From NCBI GenBank assembly GCA_014885115.2, contig WKLE02003757.1, positions 1-27,370 of the forward strand: a stretch of 27,370 nucleotides of DNA. The letters are read 5' to 3'. This stretch comes from Asterionellopsis glacialis (lineage: Eukaryota > Bacillariophyta > Plagiogrammaphyceae > Rhaphoneidales > Asterionellopsidaceae). The notes under the pieces were generated by a model. It saw only the letters and a program-made list of their open reading frames with translations. It was not told the origin of the DNA and ran no database searches. Each line of letters opens with the position of its first letter. Position 1 is the stretch's first letter. This document shows positions 10,862 to 19,836 of the stretch, in pieces. The position numbers and the translations under genes are program-made.

Positions 10862-11345
10862 GGAGGGGGTTCCTCCGGGGACATATCTTGAAACATGCAA
10901 TGGATGTAGATTGTATCCGGATGAGGATGGGAATAGAAATATGCTTGAATGCTTTCAGTGTCCAAAACCATGTGGGGCGGTGGTACGATCAAATCGGGTT
11001 CGGGTCGATGAGTGTGAGTCATTTGGAAATAATGCTGGTACACTAGTTTGTGATGTACCAGATAACACAGAGAATCTTCCAGATGGTACCTACCTTGGAT
11101 CATGTGGTGGCTGTAGATTGATGGATAATGAAGATGGAAGTTCCGTTTTGACTTGCTCTGCTTGTAAGAATACAACGGGGAAAACAGTTGAATCGAATTT
11201 TATAATTAAGGAAGGATCTGATGCCTGTAAGACAATTGGTAACAATGATGGAAAGTTAGTATGCGAGGATGAAAATGAGGAGCAAGAAACAGAGTCATCA
11301 TCCTCGGCTAGTGCTGAAACAGATGGTTCTGAGGATGAGCTTTAA
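10836..11345 (+). CDS. Cys-rich protein with two cyanovirin-N-homology-like repeats
   Basis: Two tandem repeats of about 60 residues each follow the plan GTYLxxCxxCRL...LxCxxC...G...N..GxLVC. In the second, PDGTYLGSCGGCRL leads to VLTCSAC, ESNFIIKEG and IGNNDGKLVC. This resembles the CVNH fold (GxFxxSC, LxAxC, I.N.DGxL), a carbohydrate-binding module found in cyanobacteria, fungi, plants and protists, here enriched in Cys (seven and six per repeat), which suggests disulfides and secretion. The C-terminus is an acidic Ser tail ending SEDEL, loosely like an ER-retention signal. The start is uncertain. The in-frame ATG at 10836 gives 169 residues without a leader, while a strong signal-peptide frame starting at 10787 (MNFSKFALSF...EATGAT) runs straight into this gene but is one base out of frame and stops at 10859-10861. 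So this may be a real frameshift, an assembly indel or a mis-modelled 5' end. Sugar binding is inference. Confidence 0.65.
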   Translation: MKPPAQPNEEGVPPGTYLETCNGCRLYPDEDGNRNMLECFQCPKPCGAVVRSNRVRVDECESFGNNAGTLVCDVPDNTENLPDGTYLGSCGGCRLMDNEDGSSVLTCSACKNTTGKTVESNFIIKEGSDACKTIGNNDGKLVCEDENEEQETESSSSASAETDGSEDEL

Positions 11346-11866
11346 AAATATGCTTCCGATAGTTAGTATACCTTAGAATATTACTTACGACACCGAAGCG
11401 CTCAGAACGCGAATGACGGGGCATTTCAACTTAATTAAAATGTATTTTGCCCCTGAGAAGCGACGAAGCGATGAAGCGATGATAGTAAAACTTGTAACTA
11501 GCCAAAATTATGGAAGAAAGAATCATGCGCGTGTGAAATCCTTTTTCAGACCAACTGCGCAGTTCCTACGAAATGCGTCTTCGAAGATTACCGTGAAAAT
11601 GGAGAAGGAGTGATTACATTAATTGATTCGTTCCTGAAAGTTGCTTTATTCTTAGAAATATCTATTGGATTCGAATTTTTGAAGTTTCTCTCGTTTTTAG
11701 TATTCATGAACTGCATTCCGTTTGTGGAAGAACTGCTTCAATGTCTCCGAAGCTGAATGCCATGTATCACAGAAAGAACACACAAGCACTACCGCAGCAC
11801 TCCCCTGAGAAAGTCAGTGCACATTACCCAAGTTGTTTTGTTGTTACTTCTCTACCAGATTGTTGC

Positions 11867-11926
11867 GGCGCCGAAGATTTTTTAGAAACGCGATGCGTTT
11901 TGGCGCAGCTAAAAAAGGGAGGCGCC
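11867..11926. repeat. 60-bp nested inverted repeat
   Basis: Three paired tracts share one centre: outer GGCGCC (11867-11872 and 11921-11926), middle TTTTTTAG / CTAAAAAA, and inner AAACGC-GAT-GCGTTT. The arms are unequal, so the fold would have bulges. Function unknown; it could be a remnant of a small foldback element. Confidence 0.55.
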
Positions 11927-12295
11927 ACCATGTGTAGACTACTCACTATAATACAAAGATAGAAGTATGAAGTACTTTCTAACTCTCGCGGTGCACTTAG
12001 ATTATCAATTAAGCACGAATAGTCTACCTTGATTCTACCAGGCACCCTCTATCGCTCGATGTTGAGACCTGCCTGTACTCTCAAACTCGTCCATCAAGAA
12101 GCCGCCGCGCATTTGAAAATGTCTTACGACAGCACAATTGCCGTAGTCTCGTATTAAATAGTACAAAGCGCCGCGGGATTATTGTAAGCTCATTAATAGT
12201 ACTTGACCAACTACTGTTGCCAGCATCTGGCCCAGAAGTGATTCACACCCTGATCTGGTCATCCATTTGACCCTTGATCTGACCTGTTACATCTA

Positions 12296-12672
12296 ATCCG
12301 CGCAATTTCTAGTCGTGTCATTTTTTTGTATTCGTGACTTTTTGACACGATTACGAGTCAAGCAAACAGACACAGAGCTCACACAGACTATCTGTTGCAG
12401 CAATAAGATGCAAAGTACTTCGTATCCGCGCATTTTCTAGTCGTATTAAATATCATTTTTTCGTACTCGTGACTATGACACAAGTATGAGTCAAATAAAT
12501 AGACACAGACCTCTCACAGAATATCTGTTGCAGCAATAACATACGTATCCGCGCATTTTCTAGTCGTATCATTTTTTATGTTCTTGACTTTTGACACGAT
12601 TAAGAGTCAAGCAAACAGGCACAGAGCTCACGCAGACTATCTGTTGCAGCGATAATAGACTAAGTACTTCGT
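12296..12672. repeat. Three tandem copies of a ~125-bp repeat
   Basis: Copy 1 is 12296-12423 (128 bp), copy 2 12424-12546 (123 bp), and copy 3 12547 to about 12672. Shared landmarks in each copy are ATCCGCGCAWTTTCTAGTCGT at the start, CGTGACT/TTGACT in the middle, AGAGTCAA- or GAGTCAA-type words, ACAGRCACAG, and TATCTGTTGCAGCRATAA near the end. Copy 1 carries a perfect 8-bp inverted repeat, TCGTGTCA (12313-12320) and TGACACGA (12343-12350), that is eroded in copy 2. A weak fourth trace (ATTCGCATATTTTCTAATCG) starts near 12728. Confidence 0.8.
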
Positions 12673-13410
12673 AAGCATTATCGTACACAAGCTTTCTATG
12701 ACCAGCATTGGATCCCTGACCTATTTAATTCGCATATTTTCTAATCGTGGGTTGTTTTCATATCTCTTGATTGAAGGAAGAGACAAGATTAACTATGGTC
12801 TGATATGCATCTGTCTTGGGATGTTAGTCGATAGGTCTTACCTATACCGTCTGTAGCTCAACACGCCGTCATACGTGTATGAAAACTACAGTGCCTTTAT
12901 CCGTGAATAAAAGTCGATCTCTTTATGACCGGCATTGCAGTATTGGGAATTCTACAGTTTGCACGTGTACTCGTACTCCTATCCCGCCGCCCAGAAAGAA
13001 GTGCTGATGAAAATTTTATTTTGTATGATATACTGCAGTCGTTCTGGAAGTGTCTTATCAAAAGGGATAATAAACTGGTATGATTTTTTGGGGGAAATTG
13101 TTACAGAAACACTCGTGTACAATCCTAACCACTCTTCCTCGGAAAGGTTTCGGAAGATAAGAGATACTACTAGGAAAATGATAGCTGTTTTAGAACTTCA
13201 TATGGTAGACCAAAAATGGTAATTTAATTTCAAAAAGCCTGAAGAAAATAATAGACTTTCCATTGCGAATATTTAATACTAATATATGTATGCACTTACG
13301 ACGCCGCAAGGAATGGATTCTTTTCGTAATATTATAGTGAATAGTTATTTCTGTACGAAAAAATCTGTCTATGGAAGCGAATTGAGATCTTAGGGATTGA
13401 TAAAGAAGCA

Positions 13411-13481
13411 AGGCATCAGATAATACGCATTACACGCACGCGCAACATGTCACGAATTACTGCACTCGTAATGTGATGCCT
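13411..13481. repeat. Imperfect inverted repeat with 8-bp perfect ends
   Basis: AGGCATCA (13411-13418) pairs with TGATGCCT (13474-13481), and the inner parts (GCATTAC against GTAATG) pair with offsets. The 71-bp unit is AT/GC-mixed and non-coding. It may be a foldback-element remnant. Confidence 0.4.
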
Positions 13482-14353
13482 CATTGGAGATACTAGTTTG
13501 TTCCCAGTTGATACTTTGTGCTTGCGTAATCGTAAAAGCGAACCATCCTAAAAGCATACGATGATAATTTTCGACAGAAACGAATGGGATTGTGTTCTAT
13601 CTGCGAACCGTGGGTCTGGAGAAATTACTGTAAAGTTATTTCTAATATCAATTTATAGAACAACGCAAGATCCTTGGGCTATCTGTGGACTATTTGTGGA
13701 CATTCCTGATACAATAGGTTCTACAAAATTGGTCCCAGAAAGAAACATGAATTCATTAAAGTGGTACTGGTGGATACCAATGAAATTATATCGAAAGTCT
13801 GCAAAGCGAACACCCATTTTCGGGGAGTGCAGTCATAGTAGGAAATTCCTTGATTTAATTGGCTCTTTTCTGTAAAGCAGACTTCAACATGTAACCAATG
13901 AAATCTATTCCTGGAAAGCAATTCAAATGGAAGAAGGTCTGTCATGTGTTCTGTAATTTAATTGGCTATCGCTTTATTAAAGACTTTTAGGCTAAACGAA
14001 TGAAAGTGAAGAGAAATTGCGGCGCAAAACGAATCGAGCACACCCTGTGAAAACACACTTAAAAATATATAAAACACAGTTCAAAACATTCAGTTCATGG
14101 AACCATCGGGAAAGTCGGGCATCTAGAATACTGAGATATGATTGGCTGTCATCAATTTTTTGAGACATCGAAGCAACTTTGTTTTTATCAACTTTAACAC
14201 GCACGCATTGGTCATGGAATGTGAAGAATGCATTCTAAAGTCAAAAATTGCCGTCACATTCACAACACACATAAAAATTTTTATTCACTCTTGTGTTGAA
14301 ACCGTTCCATAAAAAAGGGATTCCATTTCACAACAAGTTATCATTCTATAGCC

Positions 14354-15592
14354 ATGAAATCCTTCGAGATGAAGCTGTCCAACGGTCACAGCAACAGCAC
14401 AGAGCATGGACGGTTCCCAGAAAGGCTCTTTACGATGCTAGAAAAGATCGATTCTGAAGGAATGAGCAACATCATTTCTTGGGACGAATCTGGAGAATGT
14501 GTGATTGTAAAAAATCGCCAAGCCCTGGAAGAGAGCGGTCTCTTGCAAAAATATATGCTTCAAAACAAGTACACCTCCTTTAATCGCCAGATGCAGTACT
14601 ATGGATTCAAGCGCGTCGATGATACTAATCGTACTCGTATCACAAAGAAGTCTCCCATTGAGCCAATTTTTATGCACCCGAGTTTCCAGCGCATTCGGCC
14701 TGATCTTTACGAAGAAATGGTGACATTGCGCCCTCCGTCCAACAAGAAAAAAACAAGCCCTACAAGCAATGCAAGCAAAAAGCGCAAAACTGAAGAGGAG
14801 ACGGTACCAGTAAACAACGAAGAAGCGAAGAAGCCCAAGGCGAAAAAAGCTAAACGCAGCCGTAGGCGAAGCCGCACTTCGAAAAAGTCTAGAAGGACTG
14901 ATGCTTGTACTTCTCCAGTATCTGCAGTTACAGACTACTTCGATGAAATTCCTGTCATCGATATGGGTTTTGGTGACGATTACACCAGCACCAACTATGA
15001 CTGCACCGATATCTCCAACAAGATTAAGAAGGAAAATTTTGGAACCATGGACTACACCAAGTACACTTCAGATCCATGTCCATGTGATTCCATGGTCAAA
15101 AAGGGAGAAGAGTACGACGAGTTCCAATTCACCTTTGTAGATGAAGTTGAACTCGAAAAGGGTGAGGACAACAACTACAATTATCTGCTACAAGAACCAC
15201 TGCCGTATGATCATGATCAAAATGATTGTTGTCGTGTGGTTTCGGATTACATTGATGAAATGCACAAGATCTCAGATGATAGATCGGATACGAAGACAGA
15301 GAATCGTGTCCACCAGCAAGAAAATCAAGAAGCATTGTTATCCTTTTCAGCATGTGACGTTGACTGTATCACTGCTGTCTCAGATGTGACCTCGATCGAC
15401 GCCACTGATAACATGGGGGCGGAATGTCATCATCAAACAACGAATCTCAACCATTACGGATTGCAGGCAATGAATCACGAAATTAACACACCGAATACTT
15501 ACCAAGAAAGTGCGCCCAATCACCTTGGCGATTGGTATGATATAGATGAGACTCTTAAAAGTAATGACGTCCAGCCTACGTATTGGGTTTGA
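14354..15592 (+). CDS. Heat-shock-factor (HSF)-type transcription factor, 412 aa
   Basis: The N-terminal HSF DNA-binding domain (about residues 20-115) begins FPERLFTMLEKI and contains NIISWDESGECVIVKN, the recognition-helix segment KYTSFNRQMQYYGFKRV, and the closing IFMHPSFQRIRPDLYEEM. These match the HSF signature, with the usual SF.RQL.YYGF reading here as SFNRQMQYYGF. A long basic stretch (about 132-180, KKRKTEEE and KKAKRSRRRSRTSKKSRR) should be a nuclear-localisation signal. The rest is acidic, Asn/Asp-rich and probably an activation region. I do not see an obvious long leucine-zipper oligomerisation region. HSF-type factors are known to be greatly expanded in diatoms, so the target genes need not be heat-shock genes. 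The ATG at 14354 has a GCC context. The stop TGA overlaps the first base of a short tandem repeat. Confidence 0.92.
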   Translation: MKSFEMKLSNGHSNSTEHGRFPERLFTMLEKIDSEGMSNIISWDESGECVIVKNRQALEESGLLQKYMLQNKYTSFNRQMQYYGFKRVDDTNRTRITKKSPIEPIFMHPSFQRIRPDLYEEMVTLRPPSNKKKTSPTSNASKKRKTEEETVPVNNEEAKKPKAKKAKRSRRRSRTSKKSRRTDACTSPVSAVTDYFDEIPVIDMGFGDDYTSTNYDCTDISNKIKKENFGTMDYTKYTSDPCPCDSMVKKGEEYDEFQFTFVDEVELEKGEDNNYNYLLQEPLPYDHDQNDCCRVVSDYIDEMHKISDDRSDTKTENRVHQQENQEALLSFSACDVDCITAVSDVTSIDATDNMGAECHHQTTNLNHYGLQAMNHEINTPNTYQESAPNHLGDWYDIDETLKSNDVQPTYWV

Positions 15593-15624
15593 TCGGGGAA
15601 CTATTGGGGAACTATCGGGGAACT
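15592..15624. repeat. Three tandem 11-bp repeats at the HSF gene stop
   Basis: ATCGGGGAACT, ATTGGGGAACT and ATCGGGGAACT occur back to back at 15592-15602, 15603-15613 and 15614-15624. The first copy begins on the last base of the stop codon, so the array forms the start of the 3' UTR. Confidence 0.75.
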
Positions 15625-15959
15625 AGGAACACTTAATTTTTAATTACTACATACTTTATCATATTTGAAGCTTACGTATCAATTACAGTTTTTGAAACAT
15701 TGAACTGAATTCTTTCATTTCCTGCAGTAAAACCTATTTTTTTGCACTAAAGATCTCGAGTAAAGCGATCTCTCTTTCCTTGAAACGCCCAAGACTACTC
15801 TACTTGGCAATGTTTCGCGTGTGCATGTTTTTCAAAAAAAGTGTTCAGTGTTTTTGCGTGATCATTACTACTGTGTCCTTCTTTTTGTTGTTAGTTGCCA
15901 AGCATACATGTTAAATCACCGATTGTTTGATTCTGTACAAACATCAATTCCGCAATCCG
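15625..15959. other. Intergenic region, no gene seen
   Basis: AT-rich 3' flank of the HSF-type gene. A plus-strand ORF of 88 codons (15821-16087) runs into the antisense of the BTB pseudogene and is not supported. Confidence 0.4.
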
Positions 15960-16445
15960 TTAGTGGTGGTCGTTTTGTGACTCCAAAAGATCTTTATTTC
16001 GAACGTTATGTCTCATTTCAGCAGCTAGATGGTCTTCAATTCGTTGTGTATGTGCCGCAACTTGCTCAGTATGTGTGTTTTGAGTGATCGCTAACCCTTC
16101 CATTTTCTGATGATAGTGTGTACCAAGAACCTTAGCTTTTTTAGCATAGCATTCATATTCAATTGTTTCTCGATCAGTGTGGACCCCATAATAATCAAGG
16201 TCTCGAAGAAAATTTTCTTTGGAAGTTGTTCGAGGCAAATGGACATGTCCATACGGAAGATAATTAAGCACATATCAAAAGTGTTCTCCACCTCTATCGA
16301 TCTTCATTTCATTGACAATATCGCCTTTCTGTGTGTCTTTTTGTTGTTGAATCAAAGATCTTGCAACTTCAAACTAATGGCCACCAACATTAAATCGTAA
16401 AAAGTCAGCAGCGACTTTCTTGGATGGAGTCGTCGTTGCTGTCAT
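15960..16445 (-). pseudogene. BTB/POZ (T1-type) domain protein, disabled by two in-frame stops
   Basis: Read on the minus strand from ATG at 16445, one frame runs without any frameshift to the TGA at 15960 (161 codons) and looks like a potassium-channel-tetramerisation-type BTB protein. It shows an opening DFLRFNVGGH, then FEVARSLIQQQ, then IDRGGEHF, then YVLNYLPYGHVHLPRTTSKE and NFLRDLDYYGV, with a coiled-coil-like tail. Two codons are stops: TAG at 16374-16376 (codon 24, in VGGH-x-FEV) and TGA at 16275-16277 (codon 57, in HF-x-YVLNYL). Family members normally have Arg at the second site, so CGA to TGA is the simplest change, and TAG could come from CAG; both are C-to-T. The segment between LIQQQKDT and IDR is about ten residues shorter than usual, suggesting an extra deletion. 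BTB/T1 proteins are a common multigene family in diatoms; this looks like a dead copy. Confidence 0.75.
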
Positions 16446-16718
16446 TTTCCCACCCCGCGAACCTGTCATCACTTCACATCAAAATTGCGCTGTTCCTCAA
16501 AGTTCAAACTTAAATGAAATCAAATTGTATTCTTTTTTCCAATAGAAGCATTCTCTCCCTGATGAACAAATACGTGTACAAAAATTTCATACACAGATTT
16601 CAGGTTGAGAATGTCAATCACAACAGTATGTCTATTTTTACAACACCCTTCATCTGAAATAAGTCATATTTGCGTCTAGACAAGCGTTACGATTTAAAGC
16701 TGTTTACCAGTTCACTTT

Positions 16719-19298
16719 TCATGTTTTCTTCAGTGATTTTCGTTTTTTGCGTTCCGCAAGCGAATGAACAAAAGTTGTTAGGAAATTATATAAACCTTTC
16801 ATGGCATGTTCCGATTTCAAAGTGTCCAAATATTTAACCTTCTCCTTCCCGTTCACGAATTTGGACGAAAAAAGCCTTGCGTAACCCATAAATGCCGCCG
16901 AATCAGTCAAAGATAGGGAAGATGCCACTCCTTCAATTTCGTGCAATCCTTTCAACGATTGTTGTGGCAGGTCGGTAAAAAGAATCGATCGCTCTCGTGC
17001 CATATTGTTTTCAGTTGTAGAGTGTGAAAAGGGCAAGGGAGAGCATCTCCATAGGACAGAGCAAAAGTCCCAGATAAAGCAATTGTAAATAGCAACTCTG
17101 TCGGGAATGTATGATGAGAAAGTATTTTAAAATTTGTTAGAAGCAATGGAATACATATCATGAATCTGTTGCGCGACATTATTTCTGACCTACCTGTCTA
17201 ACCCCACATTTTGAATCTGAAATGCATTTTTATACACAACTAAAAGTTGGCACACTCGGTCTATTGCTAGGGCTGTCTGTGACAATAACAGTCTGTAAAT
17301 GATAGCTGGACTAGGGGTAGCAACGTCATCCAGCAAAGTTGACATACTTGCGGCGGCAACAAAAAAATCACAGGCAGCAATACGAAGCGTTTCATTGCCA
17401 CCCGTGATCAGAAATGTTTTGACAATTAGCTTATCGGTCCACTGAATTATGGCTCGAAGAAGCCGTGCTTTCAGCTCGTCGCTATTTTTCGACGTGCCGC
17501 CTGCAGTATCGCCAGATGACTTTTTCGAACTAATTTGCTTGCACCAATCCAGGCGTCCCCACCGCAGAATTAGCTTGGTTAAGAAGCCAGACACAATGCA
17601 GTGTTGCACCTTCGATGATCCATAGACGCAGAAAGGAACTAGTCGTTGTAAGACCTTAGTATGCAAAACAGCAAAACTACAAGGAGTCAAAGCGGGGAGT
17701 AAACCATGGCATATAGACATTGCCATTGATTCAGAACCGTTCCAATGGTGCAGAATCTCTTCCAAAACAAAAGTCTCTAGTTCAGGAAAAAGGCCATCGG
17801 CGTGGGAGGCTGCAACGGCCAATGCACGAAGAACGGCATTTCTTGAGTTTAAAAGATGCAACGGTTCCTTCCTTAAAATCGTTCGATCTTTCTCTGATTC
17901 TTCACTATTGTCGTCATCGGTGTCACTGTTTTCGCTTCGGGTGGAATCATCGTGATTGGAAGTATCCTCGCTCCTAGAATATTCAAATCCACCCAAACAA
18001 TACCACTCGTCGTGTAGCATATATGGTAGACAGACTTTTAAACGAGCAACTTCTACATGGCTCAGGTCATTAGATGTGGTTGACGTTGGGGTTGTAGACA
18101 GCAAAATAAGGTGTCGTAGGGATTCATCTAATAACAAATCCGATGCTTTCACGGCAACTCGCCTTCCTCCAACATCATTTTGCCCTCTTGAAAAAGAATG
18201 AACACCTTCGAATGCATGTTCAAGCCACTCTAATGAATTAGTATATGATGGTTGACTACCAGTAAGGACACTTTCGGAGGAAGGTGGCACCGACAGCTTT
18301 TGCCGCTTTGGTGGCGGCGTACCCTTCGAATTTGACTCCGTATGAAGTTCTCTTGAAAAATCGCGTTCCCAATCTCCATCTGAAATTTGAAAGCATCTAG
18401 ATAGCACACTCGGTCCGATTTTAGCTGCGGGTACAAAACAACTACATCCACGTGGATCATACCTTCCATACAGCTGTAATAATAACAAAATAGACGCTCT
18501 TGCATGCTGAGTTCTTGATGTCTGTTGTCGGTTGTCCACAGTTTGTCTGGAGTGTTGCTTAGTATTAGACTGGAGATGATCATAACAGTTTCGCAGTTTC
18601 CGTGCTCTATCGACTCGCACGTGTCGTCGTCGTGTGATAGCATGAAGGAATCGCACTGCGTCAGAGGACGCTTGAACAGGATCCGTTATCATCATATGAA
18701 ATACAATAGTATAGAATTTTGTCAAGGTATGACGAGCTTTCAATGATAGACAAGAACTTCGTACAACCAAGGTGAGGAATCGTAAAATATACAACTTTCC
18801 AGTCAGGTCAAGCGATTGTTGTGTTGCTGCATATAGTAATCTCTCCGGTACCATGGACGGAATGGTTGTGGATGGAATTAGACATCGAACAAGTGATCGA
18901 AATGTAACACTTGTGCCGTCTACAAGAGGACTTCCAGCACCAACACTTTCAGCATAATTCTTCGCATTATTGCCGTAGAGTGGTAGTGTTGCGCAAGCGC
19001 ACAAAGTGACAGCCCACAACTGAGATGGGCATAATCCCTTGTGTTTGACAAGTAGGCGTAATTTGGGGATAGCCAATCTTGCATCATCAGCAGACACAGC
19101 CCTACGATCTTTAGGCACAGGCCATATCGATTCAATATCAAGCTCGTCCATCATACTTTCCTCATCTTTTGAATCATCCGTCGCAGCATTTTCTTGTGGA
19201 AAAGCTCCGTCTGGGAAAAAATGATGAGCGACAGGGCCGAATGCCTCATCAAATGATGGAATAGCAATTTCGTCGCTGTCACCGTAACTGTCTTCCAT
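16719..19298 (-). CDS. CENPI: CENP-I / Mis6 family kinetochore protein, two exons
   Basis: Inner-kinetochore (CCAN) protein of the CENP-I/Mis6 family, which helps hold the kinetochore on CENP-A chromatin. Exon 1 is 19298-17194, the intron 17193-17098 (96 nt, GT-AG, phase 2), and exon 2 17097-16719, giving 827 residues (human CENP-I is about 750). The family core is at about 160-285: LDLTGKLYILRFLT, then FHMM...FLHAITRRRHVRVDRARKL, then ILLLLQLYGRYDPRG, matching the CENP-I pattern of RRE-VKPFRVRRL followed by LLSLYK-F-P. Near the end of exon 1 is AIDRVCQLLVVYKNAF. Exon 2 continues IYNCFIWDFCSVLWR (705-719), as in the family's YNxYIWDFCNCLWR, and SLSLTDSAAFMGYARLF. The in-frame stop at 17190 therefore lies within the intron. 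The residues from about 310 to 500 hold low-complexity acidic and basic stretches. The upstream in-frame codon at 19340 is TTG, so the ATG at 19298 is chosen. Confidence 0.78.
17098..17193 (-). other. Intron in the CENP-I gene
   Basis: The intron begins GTAGGT after GACAG and ends CCCGACAG before AGTTGCT. It is 96 nt long and phase 2. Splicing removes the stop at 17190-17192 and adds 125 residues with family-specific motifs. Confidence 0.8.
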
Positions 19299-19836
19299 AA
19301 TTGTGAGATAAAATGTATGGGATAATGCAATATGGTCCAACTAAATATCTGCTCCAACCCGACAGTAAGTATAGTCCATTTTCTTGTCTTTCGCCAACGC
19401 TGTCACCTTCTTTAGGTCGAGGTCCTACGGTAGTCTCAAAGTCCCCGCCTCATCGTGAGCAGAAGTGAAACGAAAAAGAAAAATCTCATGTGTTTGTCGG
19501 TGGTAACTACTGTGGAGCTCTACGCAGAAATAGATTTTTTATGCCCACACTTCACTCCCGCTATTAGGTATTATTGTCTCTTATCATAAAACTCTGAGAG
19601 GAGAGATATGACTCCGAGAAAGATTTTGAGATTTCGCCAGCGCAGTGCTCAGTGCTGAGCTCATTTTTTTCTGAGTTTCGTTCCCATCATGTGATACGTG
19701 ATACTGTGTTCTTCATGTTCTTTGTCTCAGACATCTGCTTAATTCACTCGAAGCAATCTCTTTGCTGTACAGATAGCGAAAGGAACCACCAAGAACTTAT
19801 TGATTCAGATATAGATTTCAACAATTAAGTAGCTCC
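19299..19836. promoter_or_regulatory. Divergent promoter region between CENP-I and heme oxygenase genes
   Basis: The 538 bp between the two divergent starts contain a perfect 14-bp palindrome, GCTCAGTGCTGAGC (19647-19660), embedded in AGTGCTCAGTGCTGAGCTC, about 180 bp before the heme oxygenase ATG. GTCCTACGGTAG near 19421 belongs to the word family repeated in the window. No coding sequence is seen. Confidence 0.45.

Larger units (their letters stand above)
11346..14353. other. About 3 kb without a convincing gene; repeat-rich
   Basis: Short ORFs (11413-11613, 11741-11962, 12935-13222, 13561-13875 plus; 13190-13411, 13721-13945, 13992-14204 minus) have no recognisable domain and their composition looks non-coding. 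The stretch holds a short AAGCGAYG tandem repeat near 11458-11482, a 60-bp nested palindrome (11867-11926), three tandem copies of a ~125-bp repeat (12296-12672) with a degenerate fourth trace (about 12728-12749), and an inverted repeat at 13411-13481. The last ~300 bp is presumably the promoter of the HSF-type gene and includes a 12-bp palindrome AGAATGCATTCT near 14225-14236. Confidence 0.5.

Noticed and set aside
10666..11175. 169-codon minus-strand ORF
   Set aside because: It is opposite the two CVNH-like repeats, whose repeated Cys and GTYL/NNxGxL pattern shows that the plus strand is coding.
12296..12672. CRISPR-like array
   Set aside because: Units of about 125 bp are contiguous and imperfect with no short repeat plus unique spacer structure, and the genome is eukaryotic.
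13561..13945. ORFs of 104 (plus) and 74 (minus) codons
   Set aside because: Neither strand has recognisable features, and similar TAATTTAATTGGCT words are repeated inside, so it is read as non-coding repeat debris.
16275..16277. TGA in the BTB frame as a selenocysteine codon
   Set aside because: The family has Arg at this place, a second stop (TAG) lies upstream, and an internal segment is short, so decay explains the data better.
17190..19298. Assignment of the large minus-strand protein to RRN3/TIF-IA
   Set aside because: Considered because both are helical-repeat proteins of similar size; the RRRHVRVDRARKL, LLQLYGRYDP and exon-2 YNCFIWDFCSVLWR motifs fit CENP-I/Mis6 instead.
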